Shown piece by piece: positions 1-11,243 of a stretch of 64,000 nt of DNA. Both the position numbers and the translations under genes were made by a program. Origin of the DNA: Anisakis pegreffii (taxonomy: Eukaryota > Nematoda > Chromadorea > Rhabditida > Anisakidae); contig JAPYMA010000263.1 in the NCBI GenBank assembly GCA_035041965.1, positions 62,001 through 126,000 on the forward strand, written 5' to 3'. Each line of letters opens with the position of its first letter. The first letter of the stretch is position 1. The notes under the pieces were generated by a model. It was not told the DNA's origin. It searched no databases and saw nothing but the letters and a program-made list of their open reading frames with translations.

Positions 1-194
1 AATATGGTGGTCATTTCATGATCTCAGTGATATTTTCAGCGAGGTTTTTGTTCACACTGAACTTTGTTCGAATGAAAACATAATTGTTCCATTCGAAAAT
101 TGTTCCTCCTGTTTTTTCCCGACAATATAATTTTTTTCACCTCCAGTGTGGTAACAGCACTATAAATTTCCATCTTTCACCCCAGAACTGTAAC

Positions 195-1805
195 CAGCAA
201 TTAATTACTTCATCGTGTGAATTGGCACTTTCATGAAGTGCTGTCCACCCATTATACCATTTCTCATGCGGATCAGCGCCAGAGTCAAGTAGAAGGTCGA
301 TGAGCAATCGATTCTGTGATTTTATTGCTTGAATCAACGGAGTCATCTCATCCAAGCTTGTCATGTTTGGATCTGCACCCTGCAATTTGCAATTCCACCA
401 ACACGTTCCACTTTTTTTCTACTGTGCACTACAGATATATGGCATAAGTTGAACATACATCAACGATACAGTTTACAAATATGGGACAAATTCAATGAAA
501 ATACATGCTTGCTGCCAAAATTCAATCTTATACACTAAGTTTGATCGGAAAATTTTCATCAGTTGACATTCAGCGGATTCAAAAATTACTTGTTCAGCAC
601 AATCTCATTACTTCCAGTATCTGAGATGAGCAAGAGCGTGCTATCGTGTTCAAACATCGGCATTTTATAGTGACAGCTTCTGCTATTGTCGTTGGATACC
701 ACAGTGAAGCGCTGTTCTTCCGTAAACGATAGCGTTTGTAACATTGTTTTCATTGTAACATTGCATTGGTACCCTTTGCTACTGTTCGGCTGCATAGAAT
801 TGCTTCCATTCATTCATTTACATTAAAAAATTTGAAGATTTTATTGAAGGACTGACTGAACAAACGAACATTTTCGAGTAGTAATTTTGCGATAGCAAAC
901 GCCCTGTCGTGATCTCGATCACGTCTACACACCAACAGCAGCGGCGTAACACCATCGTGAGCACGAGCATTCACATCCGCATGACCTTCAACTCACCGAT
1001 GTTTTTGCATAACGCGAACAGTTTCACTCTCACCAAAGTTCAATCGTTATATAAACTTGTCAACACTGTCAGAGCATCAAAAGGGATCCCAATGGATTCG
1101 TTCAGTTTGTTTTCAAATTCAATTCAGTGTGTCATATTATCTTTATTATCATTCATCATCATTGCTACTTTTATCATTCCCGTTATCACTGTTATCAGAT
1201 TTATAACAATCTGCTGTGCCGTCCAAATTTCGAGCTCACCCAAATAAATAAAAACATAAAGTTTGGCACCTAGAACACAACACTGAATAATGTTAACCTT
1301 AACTCAATCTAACGATTCGGAGACTTCAAAGCTGAACTATACTAGTGAGATAGAAACGATACTACACTGTCTTTGATTAATAATCAACTCATCGGATTCC
1401 ATTAGCGACGATGGCATCCGAGGGATTAATTCTCGGGTAATCAAAATGAGCAATGTTCATTCAACTCCTGCCCAATGATCCCGTTCCCGATTTTCACATG
1501 TTTCAGAACGATGTTTCAATGATGTTGAATGCACCGACCTATTTCAATGACTAATTTGCAGCACTCGTAATGTAGCCCGTAAGCAGCCTCATGAATCGGC
1601 CACCATCTGCGTGCATCAGGAAACGCTCCATGACCAGCCAGCAGTAGCTGTCTTGTCAGTTCAATGAGACCCAATCGACACGCTACACCCACAGTGATCG
1701 TGTGTGCAACTCGATTATAGTCGCATTCATTTTGTGCCTTCTCCATTTCATCGGATTGTAACTGCGCTTCTATATTACACTCCAATACCACATCTTTATC
1801 ATCAC
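195..1805 (-). CDS. Ankyrin-repeat protein, ASB3-like (partial)
   Basis: Three coding pieces on the minus strand: about 1805-1539, about 992-870 and 379-195; the gene continues past the left edge. The first carries a WWPIHEAAY motif typical of ASB (ankyrin and SOCS-box) proteins. The second reads HADVNARAHDGVTPLLL and ends in LLLEN at a GT donor. The third starts after TTGCAG with GADPN, so the join restores the canonical ankyrin turn LLLENGADPN, and it continues with a TPL..A repeat and GWTALHESA. Order and wording resemble vertebrate ASB3, whose family recruits substrates to Cullin-5 ubiquitin ligases; the SOCS box would lie outside the window and is not seen. The frame between the first and second pieces is unresolved: an in-frame TGA lies at 993-995. 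The start of the first piece is also uncertain (no convincing ATG). The ankyrin call is firm; the ASB3 assignment is likely. Confidence 0.72.
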
Positions 1806-3440
1806 CTTAACAGAGTGTTCGTCAGCAAAATATGTCCACTTTATTATTCAGTGAAAATATGTTCAATTGAGTTTTTGCTCAAAATTATGCAACTTCAATT
1901 CTTCACTTAGGCGAATTCATCAACTGGCTAATCCCTTCCCAAATGAGAAGTAATTGATAACATATTCCCTTCTCTACAAGTCGAATTTGAACCTTTCAAC
2001 TTGCGCGTAGAAAATGTTTGATTGGAACTGAATAACAGATGTAATATTAATTCAAACTTAAGTACTCAGTTCCTGCGTTGTTTCTGATGCAAGCCACAAA
2101 TTTTTCGGAAAGTTTTTAAAACTTTATTAGTTTAAGACTTTAAACTTCATTAATTGTAAGTCAAGATTCCAGGATTACAGTGAAATTCGAACGGAAGAAA
2201 GTGAAGAAAGTTTAATGCAAAAGATAGGAAATAAACGTTTGACGCCGTAATCATTTTAAATAATTTTCGGATGTTCACTGTCTTCGAAGTTCAATAGTTG
2301 GTATTTTCATCGCATTGCAGTCAAAAGTGATAAACTACTAATGAAGCATACTTTGGAACTGTAGAATTGTTCATGTAATAAATTTCCGTCATTTCTAATC
2401 ATTTAAAAAGGCAATTGAAGATGTTTCTCTCCTTACAATTCGCTTGGTTTATACTGTACTCTTGATAGATGTTTAATGCTATTGCTTTGCTTACATGTTT
2501 CGATCCACTCAGATGGTAACATCACAATCCCCTTGATAACTTTTTACAATGGTGCTTCATTGATTCAACCGTACGTGATTTTAATGCACTCATAAAATCA
2601 CATTTCATTCACCACAGATCACTTACAACGCTATTAAACTTTTCAAGTTCATGCTGAATGAATTATCTCCACTTCCACAGCGAAAATATCTTCAAGTTGA
2701 TTTTCCAGAACCGATGTCAACCAAGGTAATGAGATTCTGTTTAATGACCTACCATTCAAGATATTCCGACCCTCAGAATTTGTGTTGATTATACGGTGCT
2801 GCTATTGATGCTACTGTTTCGTGGGTACTATTTCAGTTTACAACTTGCCACTTTGATTTGCTCGCAAATACTATGATTTGGATCTGTTACACTCTCACTA
2901 TGACTGCTTTGGTGCGTATGTAGTGGTGTGCCAAGCAAATTCTATGACCACCACAATGATAAAGTGACTTAACTGATTATAAAGTAACACGAAATAGTCA
3001 TTTGCAAATACTGTGCTATAGAAGTGGCTCTAATTTGGTATGTGTGCTAAAATCAAGAAGATTGTCAGATAACAAAGAAATTGTTGGATTGTGTGTGGCA
3101 CAGTGATAGTTCTGCTGGAAATGAATAAATTATAGTTAGGAACCTTCGGAGTAGAGGAACGGAACTGGACGTTGATATGATCGTTTGCGATTAACGGTCG
3201 TTCGTCGCTCATGTGAAGGTTCGGCACTAACACACGGCAAAGGTATATCAGAAACCAAACTGTCACTTTCACTGTCCATCCTTCATAACCCACTTGATGT
3301 GATAACAATTCGATGATGTGTTCTTCCTTTGCAGCGACTCAAATTTTGATAGCTTTCAATCTGAAGTTCAAGATCAATTTTATTTCAATTTCACTAAATT
3401 TTCGGCGAATTTACCGCGCAGATGCAATTTACCACACCAC
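1806..3440. other. Spacer, no gene recognised
   Basis: AT-rich sequence upstream of the minus-strand ankyrin gene. I see no exon with a good splice frame and no conserved motif. It may contain the first exon or promoter of the ankyrin gene. Confidence 0.5.
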
Positions 3441-3452
3441 TTTTTTCGGTAA

Positions 3453-3684
3453 TCTTGCATTTAAGGTCAGTAAAATCAAAACAGCATTTCGTTCGTTCAC
3501 ATTCGCAGTTGGTAAGCCTAAGCTCAAGCCTAAGCCTAGGCTTAAGCCTAAGCCTAAGCCTAAGCCTAAGCCTGAGCCTAAGCCTAAGCCTGAGCCTAAG
3601 CCTAAGCCTAACTACACCACACACTTAACTGCAAATGTGAACGAACGAAATGCTGTTTTGATTTTACTAACCTTAAATGCAAGA
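3453..3684. mobile_element. Inverted-repeat element enclosing telomeric hexamers
   Basis: A left arm at 3453-3510 and a right arm at 3627-3684 are inverted copies matching at 56 of 58 bases. They flank a 116-bp centre filled by the GCCTAA array. Weaker outward similarity continues for perhaps 30 bp (both sides have a T6 run, and CCGCG with CAGATG further out). No reading frame of its own is present; open frames through the array are only repeat translation. The form is that of a non-autonomous inverted-repeat (MITE or foldback) element. Target-site duplications could not be fixed because the outer ends are unclear. It lies about 0.9 kb upstream of the AP endonuclease gene. Confidence 0.75.
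3513..3608. repeat. Interstitial telomeric repeat, (TAAGCC)16
   Basis: Sixteen tandem hexamers, eleven exactly TAAGCC, the complement of the nematode telomere unit TTAGGC in shifted register. The variants are single changes (TGAGCC twice, TAAGCT, CAAGCC) and one TAGGCT. The C-rich strand is the + strand. It sits in the middle of the inverted-repeat element rather than at a fusion point between unrelated sequences. Confidence 0.92.
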
Positions 3685-3846
3685 CTACCCTTTTTTCCTT
3701 CATCTGATTAACGCGGAAAAAATCAAGTGAAAAGAATGCGAGAAATTGACCACAAGTACTGAAACAATAAACTTTTCTGGAAATAAAACAACTTAAGAGA
3801 CAAAATCAAAGTAAATGAAATGATCGACGAGGTTTGGCGAAAAGAC

Positions 3847-3866
3847 ATTGCGCCATATGGCGCAAT
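3847..3866. other. Perfect 20-bp palindrome
   Basis: ATTGCGCCATATGGCGCAAT is its own reverse complement with no mismatch. It lies in AT-rich DNA between the telomeric element and the AP endonuclease gene. It could be a dimeric transcription-factor site or the tip of a decayed inverted repeat. No function can be assigned. Confidence 0.6.
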
Positions 3867-4092
3867 TTAAAGGCGGGAATCTGAAAATTGTGACATTGCA
3901 TTGTTTTCATACCTATTTTTTTGTTTTTTGCATGTTATCTTGATTGTTTTCATTTTTATTCTGTTTATTCATTTATCTTTTTTTATGTGACATTGTTTTC
4001 ATTCCTTTTCGTGTTTATCTTGATCAGTCTCCAATGATGATTGCCCCAGTTCACGATCATACATTTAACATGAAGTCGATCACTGGCATTTC

Positions 4093-4323
4093 GGTACTTT
4101 TGCTGTTGACGGTCGCCACCGCGCCATCACTGACGCTCCTATGGTCATACGCTTCACTCATGAGCCGAAGCCTATGCTTTAGCCTCATCACTGGGCTAAG
4201 CGTAAGTCTGAGCTTAAGCATACTCCTGATTCGACTTCGAATTGCATACATACACATCGGGCAAATTGGTAACCTAGCAATAAGCACATATGTGCGGTGG
4301 TGCACGCTAATAGCAGAAGTGCC
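4093..4323. repeat. Decayed inverted repeat with telomere-like centre
   Basis: The stretch 4093-4127 pairs with 4289-4323 in inverted orientation (about 23 of 35 bases, including CCACCGC and TTCTGCT/TTTTGCT blocks). Between them are scattered AGCCTA, TTAGCC, GGCTAAG and GCTTAAG words that look like worn TTAGGC units. It may be an older relative of the element at 3453-3684. The match is weak and could be partly chance. Confidence 0.35.
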
Positions 4324-4577
4324 TAAAAAATCAGCCTCAGTCACCAGACCAGGCGATGAAATTTCCTACGGTCGTTTCTGGACTACTACGTGTTTCCACA
4401 CGGCACCACCTTCTTAGTTAGGAAATGCTAGTTTGCAGTTATTGTCCAACTGTTCGTGTTGGAGAATTCCTTTTGTGCACAGGAAAGTAGCGTTCCTGTA
4501 TTGCGATGAGTTTTTGTCGGATATTTATATGGATGAGTTTGTTCATAAATGGAACTTCAGATACTGACAAAGTTAAT

Positions 4578-6733
4578 ATGGTTAAGGCTAAGAAAATCAA
4601 GAGTGCAGCAAAAGAAGATGCGCCGAAGATCGCTGACAATAACAATACGAGTAAGCAAAAGACCGCAGTGAAAAAAGGCAATTCGAAGAAAGCCATTAAA
4701 AAGATACGCAAGAAACCTCTCAAAACTGTGAAAAGTGGTGGTGCTTCATCGGGTCCCAAATCCAAAAAAGTCGAGTTGTCTCCTGCTAAAACTTTACCGA
4801 GTCCGAAACGTAAGCAGACATCTCAGGCAAAAGCTGAAACAGAACAGGAAACGAGCAGTGTGAATGGAACGTGTGAAGCAATTTACGAAACTCATCAAGG
4901 GATTCAAACTGAAAGTGACTCTGATCAAATCGTTGATTCTGCAGATATGAAAGGAAACGGATGTCTCAAGATCATCACATGGAATGTTGCAGGACTTCGT
5001 GCGCTCGTTAAGGTGTCGTTCATTTTTTTCGATCCTTTCTAATTGTTCATCTCGTGTTTGTTTCGAAACACCGAATAATAAACAACATTTTGCACCTTTG
5101 TCACCTGTCACTCTTCTTGGTTTCATTTCATCTAACCAACGGGATAAAACAGGTATATCTAATTGAATCGAATTGTTTCATTCCGTTTCTTGTTCTTTTT
5201 ATGCAAAAAAACTCCATTGCTGTATTCGTTATTTTTCAGAAAGGCTCATTTCAATTTTTAAAATCCTCCAACGCCGATATCATCCTTCTACAAGAAACAA
5301 AATGTGCCGAAATTCCAAAAGAATTCCCAGTGCAAGACTATCACACGTTCATCAATGCGTCTTCAGAAAACGTTGGCTATGCTGGTGTGGTTCTTTTGAG
5401 CAAGCAGAAACCAATCAAGGTTACATTCGTGATGTCTCGTTAACCTCATTTAAATGATTGTCCGTTGTCCAGTCAATGAACAATGAAGTGTTTGCGGAGA
5501 ATCATTCAGAAAATTTGCAAAGCAATGTGATGCATAATCTCATGTTCAATTTTCTTCACAAAAATGCTTCTTCATATGCCACGAGGAACTTCCGTTCCAT
5601 CATCGGTAACATATAAACGCTAAAAATTTCATCAGGTGAACACTGAATTCGATACGAAATCTGACGAAATCGATACAAAAGGACGTCTGATTTTGGCTGA
5701 ATATGAGAAATTCTATCTGATAAATGCGTATGTGCCGAACAGTGGAAGAGGTTTAGTGAATTTAGCGAAACGCAAAGTATGGGACAAATTCTTTTTGGAT
5801 TACATCAAAGAGTTGGATGCAGTGAAACCAATCATTTATACGGGTGATCTGAATGTTGCGCACCAAGAAATTGGTTCGTTTGTTGTTTTTTTGACTCTAT
5901 GATAGGACTTCTGCAATATTACAATTCTTTTCTTTTTTTTAAAATCATGTCCTGGATTGGTGCAAACTGAGATTGTAGTGTATTATCGTATGGATTAATG
6001 AATATTTGCAGATCTTGCAAATCCAAAAACGAATCGCAATAAGACAGCGGGTTTTACGGATCAGGAACGTGGTGATTTCACACGATTGCTTGATGCTGGT
6101 ATGATTGATTCCCATTGAAATCGTTTATCTCAATTTCAGATTTCGTATATTTGCATAAAAGTTATACCAACTCATTTGTTATCTCTGCCAGTGAATAGTG
6201 ACATTTGGATTACCAGAATTTACTGATGTTAGAAACTGCTATTGATTCGTAATTCCACAGGATTTGTTGACGTCTTTCGACATTTACATCCCAACAAAAA
6301 GGGTGCCTATACGTTTTGGTCAAGAATGCATAACGCTAGAGCAACAAACACTGGCTGGAGGTACGTTAGTTTTTTACTTCGTATTCAATTGGAAATTATT
6401 TACTTGCTTCTGTATTCGTTGAGGTTGTGTTTCAATAAGTATAAATAATACTATTATTTTTGCACTTAATTCTTCAGTTCTCAATAAAGTGTGCTTTTAC
6501 TTTGCTGTTCTGAAGAACTCTACAGTTACTTCTCAAATGGTTTGATCGAGTTGTATCAGTAAATGGTGATGTTTTCGAATCAAATTGAATGTTTTAATAA
6601 GTTTTAATGTAAATTCAGGTTGGATTATTTTTTGACGAGTGAACGCCTTATCGATAAAGTGCAAAAGTGTGAAATCAATTCAACTGTTTTGGGCAGCGAT
6701 CACTGTCCACTAACCATTCATATTAACGTTTAA
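4578..6733 (+). CDS. exo-3: AP endonuclease, exonuclease III family
   Basis: This is an orthologue of human APEX1 and C. elegans EXO-3, which cuts the DNA backbone 5' to abasic sites in base-excision repair, in the nucleus. Exons: 4578-5012, 5240-5419, 5636-5873, 6012-6098, 6261-6360, 6619-6733; all junctions keep phase, giving 384 residues. Family motifs in order: [14 protein letters not shown], the metal-binding [67 protein letters not shown] and the catalytic GSDHCPL. The first 100 or so residues are a Lys/Ser-rich extension, likely disordered and nuclear-targeting as in APEX1 but longer. I chose ATG 4578 because an acceptor-like CTTCAG ends at 4560, a plausible spliced-leader site. An in-frame ATG at 4506 would add 24 residues. 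Confidence 0.95.
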
Positions 6734-8258
6734 TAATTGTCCGAAGCGTTTCTGGATTTTGTTTCGTTTCATTTGTTGTCTTATGAATTTGAATTGTTGT
6801 GAATGTCATTATGGTGCGAACTCCTCAATGAAAAAATATGTTTTTTGGAAAGTAATTTTTTTCGAAGAATCTCAGTCGGTTTGTGATGGAAATTGATTTC
6901 TCAGTGTGTGGATTTGTTTCCGTGATCAATAGAACTGGAGATCGTGTCATCGAGGATCGTGTAAATTTGTTATGTTCTCATGTCTTCTGCGCTGACGTGT
7001 TTTCATTTTGCAGATTTTCATCGGGAAATTTTCACCTTCTCAATGTATAAGTTCTGATCTGTTCGTTGAAGTTTATGCTGTTATTCTCGTCGTCACTATC
7101 AGCTGTTCTCATGCACTCATACTGCTCTATTGATTGATCTCAGCAGCGATCTTGTATGACTTCAATGGAGATAGGATGAAAATATTGCGAGAACCTCGAG
7201 CTTTTCTCTGCATCTTACAGTTGATTTGGCACAGCTTAAGGTGGTATAATCAGTATAATACTAGGGCCTAGTTTGATTTTATTATTGTGCTGTTCGTATC
7301 ATGAAAGATTTGTTTCTTCGGATGATATTTTCTGATGTTGTTATCGTTTGTTGTAGCTTATGGTTATATAATGTACATATTATATTTGTTGTTTTTTGTT
7401 ATCAATTTTCTGATTTTGATTTCCCGTGTCATGATATTTGCATGGGTGTTGTTGTTGTTTAATGTCGTTATCAATAATTATTGTCCATTTGTGTCAATCC
7501 GTCCTTATTTTGAACTAGGATCTCACGAACAAGATCACTCTTCATTCACTCATTGACTGATATCACTATGAAGCACTGGGTATCTAAGGCAATTTCCCAG
7601 TTACCTTAAAACATTAAGTGTGTGTGATTCGTATTTGGTCGATTCATTCTCAATTTCGTTTTCAAACAATGTCTGCAACCATATTTCACCCTACTGTTCG
7701 TCTTAAGTAAGTTATTCCAACTATTGCCACTGTAAAATTTGGAATTCATCCGTCATTTTATGCGCCTCTCACTGAAATTTGTATTCGTAACAATTGAACA
7801 TCGTCACACTCACGTACACTTAAGGCTATCGTAGTGTTCATTCAACTTTATAATGTAACAAATTTCATGTCGGAAATGTAATCTGAATAAATAACTGCAC
7901 GGGCCAAAATGACGTCTGATATGGGGAGAGTCATAACGCAAAATGCAAAATTACGACATATGGTGTGTTTGTTACGACATGCAAAATCGCGAGCTAAACG
8001 TATGAGAAGAGCAATTAATTGAGATAATGTTGACAGTTGGAGTAGTCTTAAAGAGGCTCATGTGCGGAACGTACATTCATTAGCCGAGTAAATAAATGAA
8101 TTATTGCGCAGTTGGAATCGTTAATTAGCTCACGATGAGTAAAAAAGTACATTAGTTAGTTGATCGTGAGTAAATGGATAAATAACTGCTTGCAACGTTC
8201 GAATCGTTTGCACAGAATTCATGTATCATTAATATATTTCCATTGAAGAGGGCAGAAA
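6734..8258. other. Spacer, no gene recognised
   Basis: 3' flank of the AP endonuclease gene followed by AT-rich spacer. The frame at 7335-7556 is hydrophobic but rich in TTG/GTT low-complexity codons and has no splice context. Nothing else stands out. Confidence 0.5.
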
Positions 8259-8438
8259 ATGTTCGCTAGTGATCGATGGAAAGGTGAATGCGGGGATTTT
8301 GGATGCAATTTTATTCCGAATTCGAGACTTTTTAAAATTGATCATTTGACTCATTCATATCGACATTCCTTAGCAGTGGCAGCGGGATTGACACCGGGAA
8401 GATTTATGAAGCGATCGGATGTCGGCTCTTATTGTTAG
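8259..8438 (+). CDS. Unrecognised small ORF or first exon
   Basis: An ATG-initiated frame of 59 codons with mixed, protein-like composition (starts MFASDRWKGECGDFGCNF, later AAGLTPGRFMKRSD). The ATG follows GGGCAG, a possible acceptor. A good donor (GTTAGTTG, the same type used in the calmodulin and asparaginase genes) starts at 8434, just before the stop, so this may be the first exon of the gene whose later exons appear at 9.0-9.4 kb. No family recognised. Confidence 0.3.
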   Translation: MFASDRWKGECGDFGCNFIPNSRLFKIDHLTHSYRHSLAVAAGLTPGRFMKRSDVGSYC

Positions 8439-9020
8439 TTGTTGTTCATAAATTTTGATTGAAAAAGAAGCTGAGGTGGAATTTGTCTAAAAATTTCATT
8501 TTGAGGAATGGGGTGGGTACTTTTGCGACATTCACAAACTGATCAGTGGCTAAAATGGTCGAATGTCTTGCGTAGCTGAGATGCGATTTTCAGTCAGGTT
8601 CTCATCGGAGAAGTTATGTGTTGTTCATTTATGCTGTATTCATTGCAGAGTTGCGTTTGAATGGCTCAATTTAGCTTTCATAATGAGATGACACCTAACG
8701 ATTAGTGCTGAGTGGCGGCCGGGCCGTCCAATTTTAATAGTCGTTTCGATGACTCACAGAAACACATTTCGGCTATTTGAGAAAGTTTCTTTTGCGTTAA
8801 AGTCGCTCTCTGTTCAGGCTCTTGTTATCCCTTAGCGAATAGTATCGCCCACTTTCAGAAAAATACCTTAACCTATCCCGAATTGTCAATATTCGATGCT
8901 TATGTTTTCGGTTAACATGGATACCTGTTGAATTTGCTAATGTTCCATCAACAGAAATGAAGTGAAATTGAAGATAAATAATTGCAGTATGAAACTGTTC
9001 TAATGAAAACATTGCCATAG

Positions 9021-9427
9021 GAATGCGACCAATGCGATGATACTCCAATTCAGAGCCAACACTCTGAATTGAATGTTAATCTTGCGATGATTAAAGTCGA
9101 TGATATTTTGGATGTTCGATTGAATTCTCGAAGGAAATGACTCATTTTAATGATCTCATTATAACGACTTCGTCTAATAAGCCAATTCATTATACCAATG
9201 CTCGAAGTTGCATTTGAGCAGCAAAATAGAAGCTGAAAGATGAACGTTACAAAGTGATATTTCACATTATGATTTTATAGGACGATAGCACAACTTCATA
9301 TGAGAATACCCACGGGATCTTTGAGTATTTTGATGAGGTTCATTTCGGGCATAAGCTGTTAGATTGGCCAGCCTATATACCTAAGAGTCGAGTCCGTTCG
9401 CCGGAAATTGATTGGGCTCGAAAATGA
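9021..9427 (+). CDS. Unrecognised gene, two candidate exons
   Basis: Two open pieces fit splice rules in phase 0. The first, 9021-9113, follows CCATAG and starts ECDQCDDTPIQSQHSELNV, with a GTTCGATT donor. The second, 9281-9427, follows GATTTTATAG, runs 48 codons with acidic and aromatic residues (for example GIFEYFDEVHFGHKLLDWPA) and ends in TGA. An overlapping frame from about 9372 to 9520 is also open and protein-like (IGLENETRVRWAQLCDGF), so either splicing varies or one reading is wrong. The minus strand is open too at 8797-9265, which weakens the case. No family recognised. Confidence 0.33.
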
Positions 9428-9535
9428 GACAAGAGTTCGTTGGGCACAGCTGTGCGATGGATTTGAGAAGATAATTAAACTGCATGAATTCAGCGGAACA
9501 TCCAACGAAACATTTCACATTTAATAAGCAGTTGC

Positions 9536-10768
9536 TGAATGTCATTCATCATTCAGTATATGTTACTGAGCATTCAATCGCAATTGTTGGAATTTCGTTC
9601 AACTATGAATTTGAATTGATTTTTATGAAGATGGTTCTATGCGGAACGGTTGCGATATGATCTGAAATTTGACATCTTTTGATGCAAACAAACAAAAGTA
9701 AATTCGCTTTTGAGGACAAATGAAAGTTGAATGCAAACACGATAATGGTTGACTTGGAAATTTTCATGGATTCCGAAACTGAAAATGATTCAGAAATTTA
9801 CATTTCGATGAACCAGTTAAAGCAGATAATTTGGAATGATTTGAGTTGATTTTATTAGCATTAAGATGATTTTTCACTTATTTTCTGTGTTGTTGCTTTA
9901 TTAGTTGTTGTTTTATGGTGAAATTCTGTGTATTCGCTGTGAAGTCTTACAGTGATCAAATCAACTTTATAATATTGGTATCTTGATCATGATAGTCCCT
10001 TCATGCATAATAGCTTTTGTAGCGCACAACTCATGAGATTCGTCGACAAATATTTTGTTTCACTTCAGGTCTGTAATTGGTGGGTGGGAATGGAAAATCT
10101 CTTGTCACTGCAAGCAGAGATGCTCCTCGATTCAGCACCATAAATTGGACCTGTCAATGTTAAACTAGAGATAGTTATCATAGAAAGACAGTATTTTGAA
10201 GAATCAAACAGAATAGCCACATCCAAACGTAAACAACATTTCGAAAAATGTCTCCAATATGTCATCAGTCGAAAGAGTGTTAGTTACAGGCCTAAACAAG
10301 TAATAATATTATATATACTCTTAAAACCTATATGAAAAAGAATTATCAACGACGAACATCTGCATGAACACATGAACATGCATATCGCAATTATAAGAGT
10401 GATCTCACATCCTCAGTCCCATTTTTCACGATCCAAACCCGAGAACACCCTGTTCGACTGCCACAATTGGTATTTTACATTCAAAGAAAAGCAAGTGTCC
10501 TCACAATCATCAAAGATTCTACCGATAATGATAATAATCAACTGTGAGCCGTAACAATGGTAATGATACATTTATACATTAGTATTAACTTACAGCAATG
10601 AGGTTGATTGAATGTTAATTGACGGTGTTTACTTCGGTATTGCTAATTTGAACTACTCGTATAAATCACATGTGAACTTGGTGCACTATTGATTGTAGTG
10701 ATAGCTGCTGCCATCGATCATCTCATCAATCACATATCGAACTTTGGCTGTCAGTTAGAACCTCAGAG
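9536..10768. other. Spacer, nothing convincing
   Basis: AT-rich. A minus-strand frame at 10065-10265 begins with an ATG and is moderately protein-like, but it has no second exon that I can pair with it. Confidence 0.45.
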
Positions 10769-11243
10769 ATGAGAGGAATAGTTCATCAAGATCAAGTTTG
10801 CACTATACTTCTGCAGTGCTCGTGGCTTGGATGGAATCATGAGAAATACAAAATTTTGGAACAGGCATGGATGGGTTTCGGCATACTGCAGATTGGTATA
10901 TTCTACGGTGGGTGAAAGTGTCATTTGAAAGAATGTGACTGCAAGTTTGTTGCAGTTGATGGCTGTGGGTCGATGTTATGGCTCAGCAAAGATTCATCAG
11001 TGTTTATTGTTCGTTTTGTGTTGCTCTGGCGACGAAACGACGCCTTCGACTGAATTGGCTGCAACGTCAAGATCACTCACAAGCTCAGCAACTCGTTTCA
11101 AATTAGATCAGCAGCCTCTTACCAGGATTCCTTCTAACTGCCAGCGTTTCATCAACAATTGCTCTCCTTCACTTAATAATCCAGTAACATATTCCACTTC
11201 ACTTGCCATAACCACCAACTATTCACCCGTGATCTGCGATTAA
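10769..11243 (+). CDS. Unrecognised two-exon gene, possible membrane protein
   Basis: Exon 10769-10895 starts with an ATG two bases after ACCTCAG, a possible leader acceptor. Exon 10987-11243 follows GGCTCAG and ends in TAA. The phase-1 junction fits, giving 127 residues. The first exon holds a semi-hydrophobic stretch (ILEQAWMGFGILQI) and the second CLLFVLCC, followed by a Ser/Thr/Asn-rich tail of about 70 residues. Together they could form two membrane segments with a long polar C-terminus. An alternative acceptor at 10956 would break phase. No family recognised; the intron of 91 bp is normal for a nematode. Confidence 0.35.

Noticed and set aside
3313..3711. Long open frames on both strands with Lys-Pro, Arg-Leu or Ser-Leu dipeptide runs
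   Set aside because: They are translations of the telomeric hexamers and their inverted arms, not genes.
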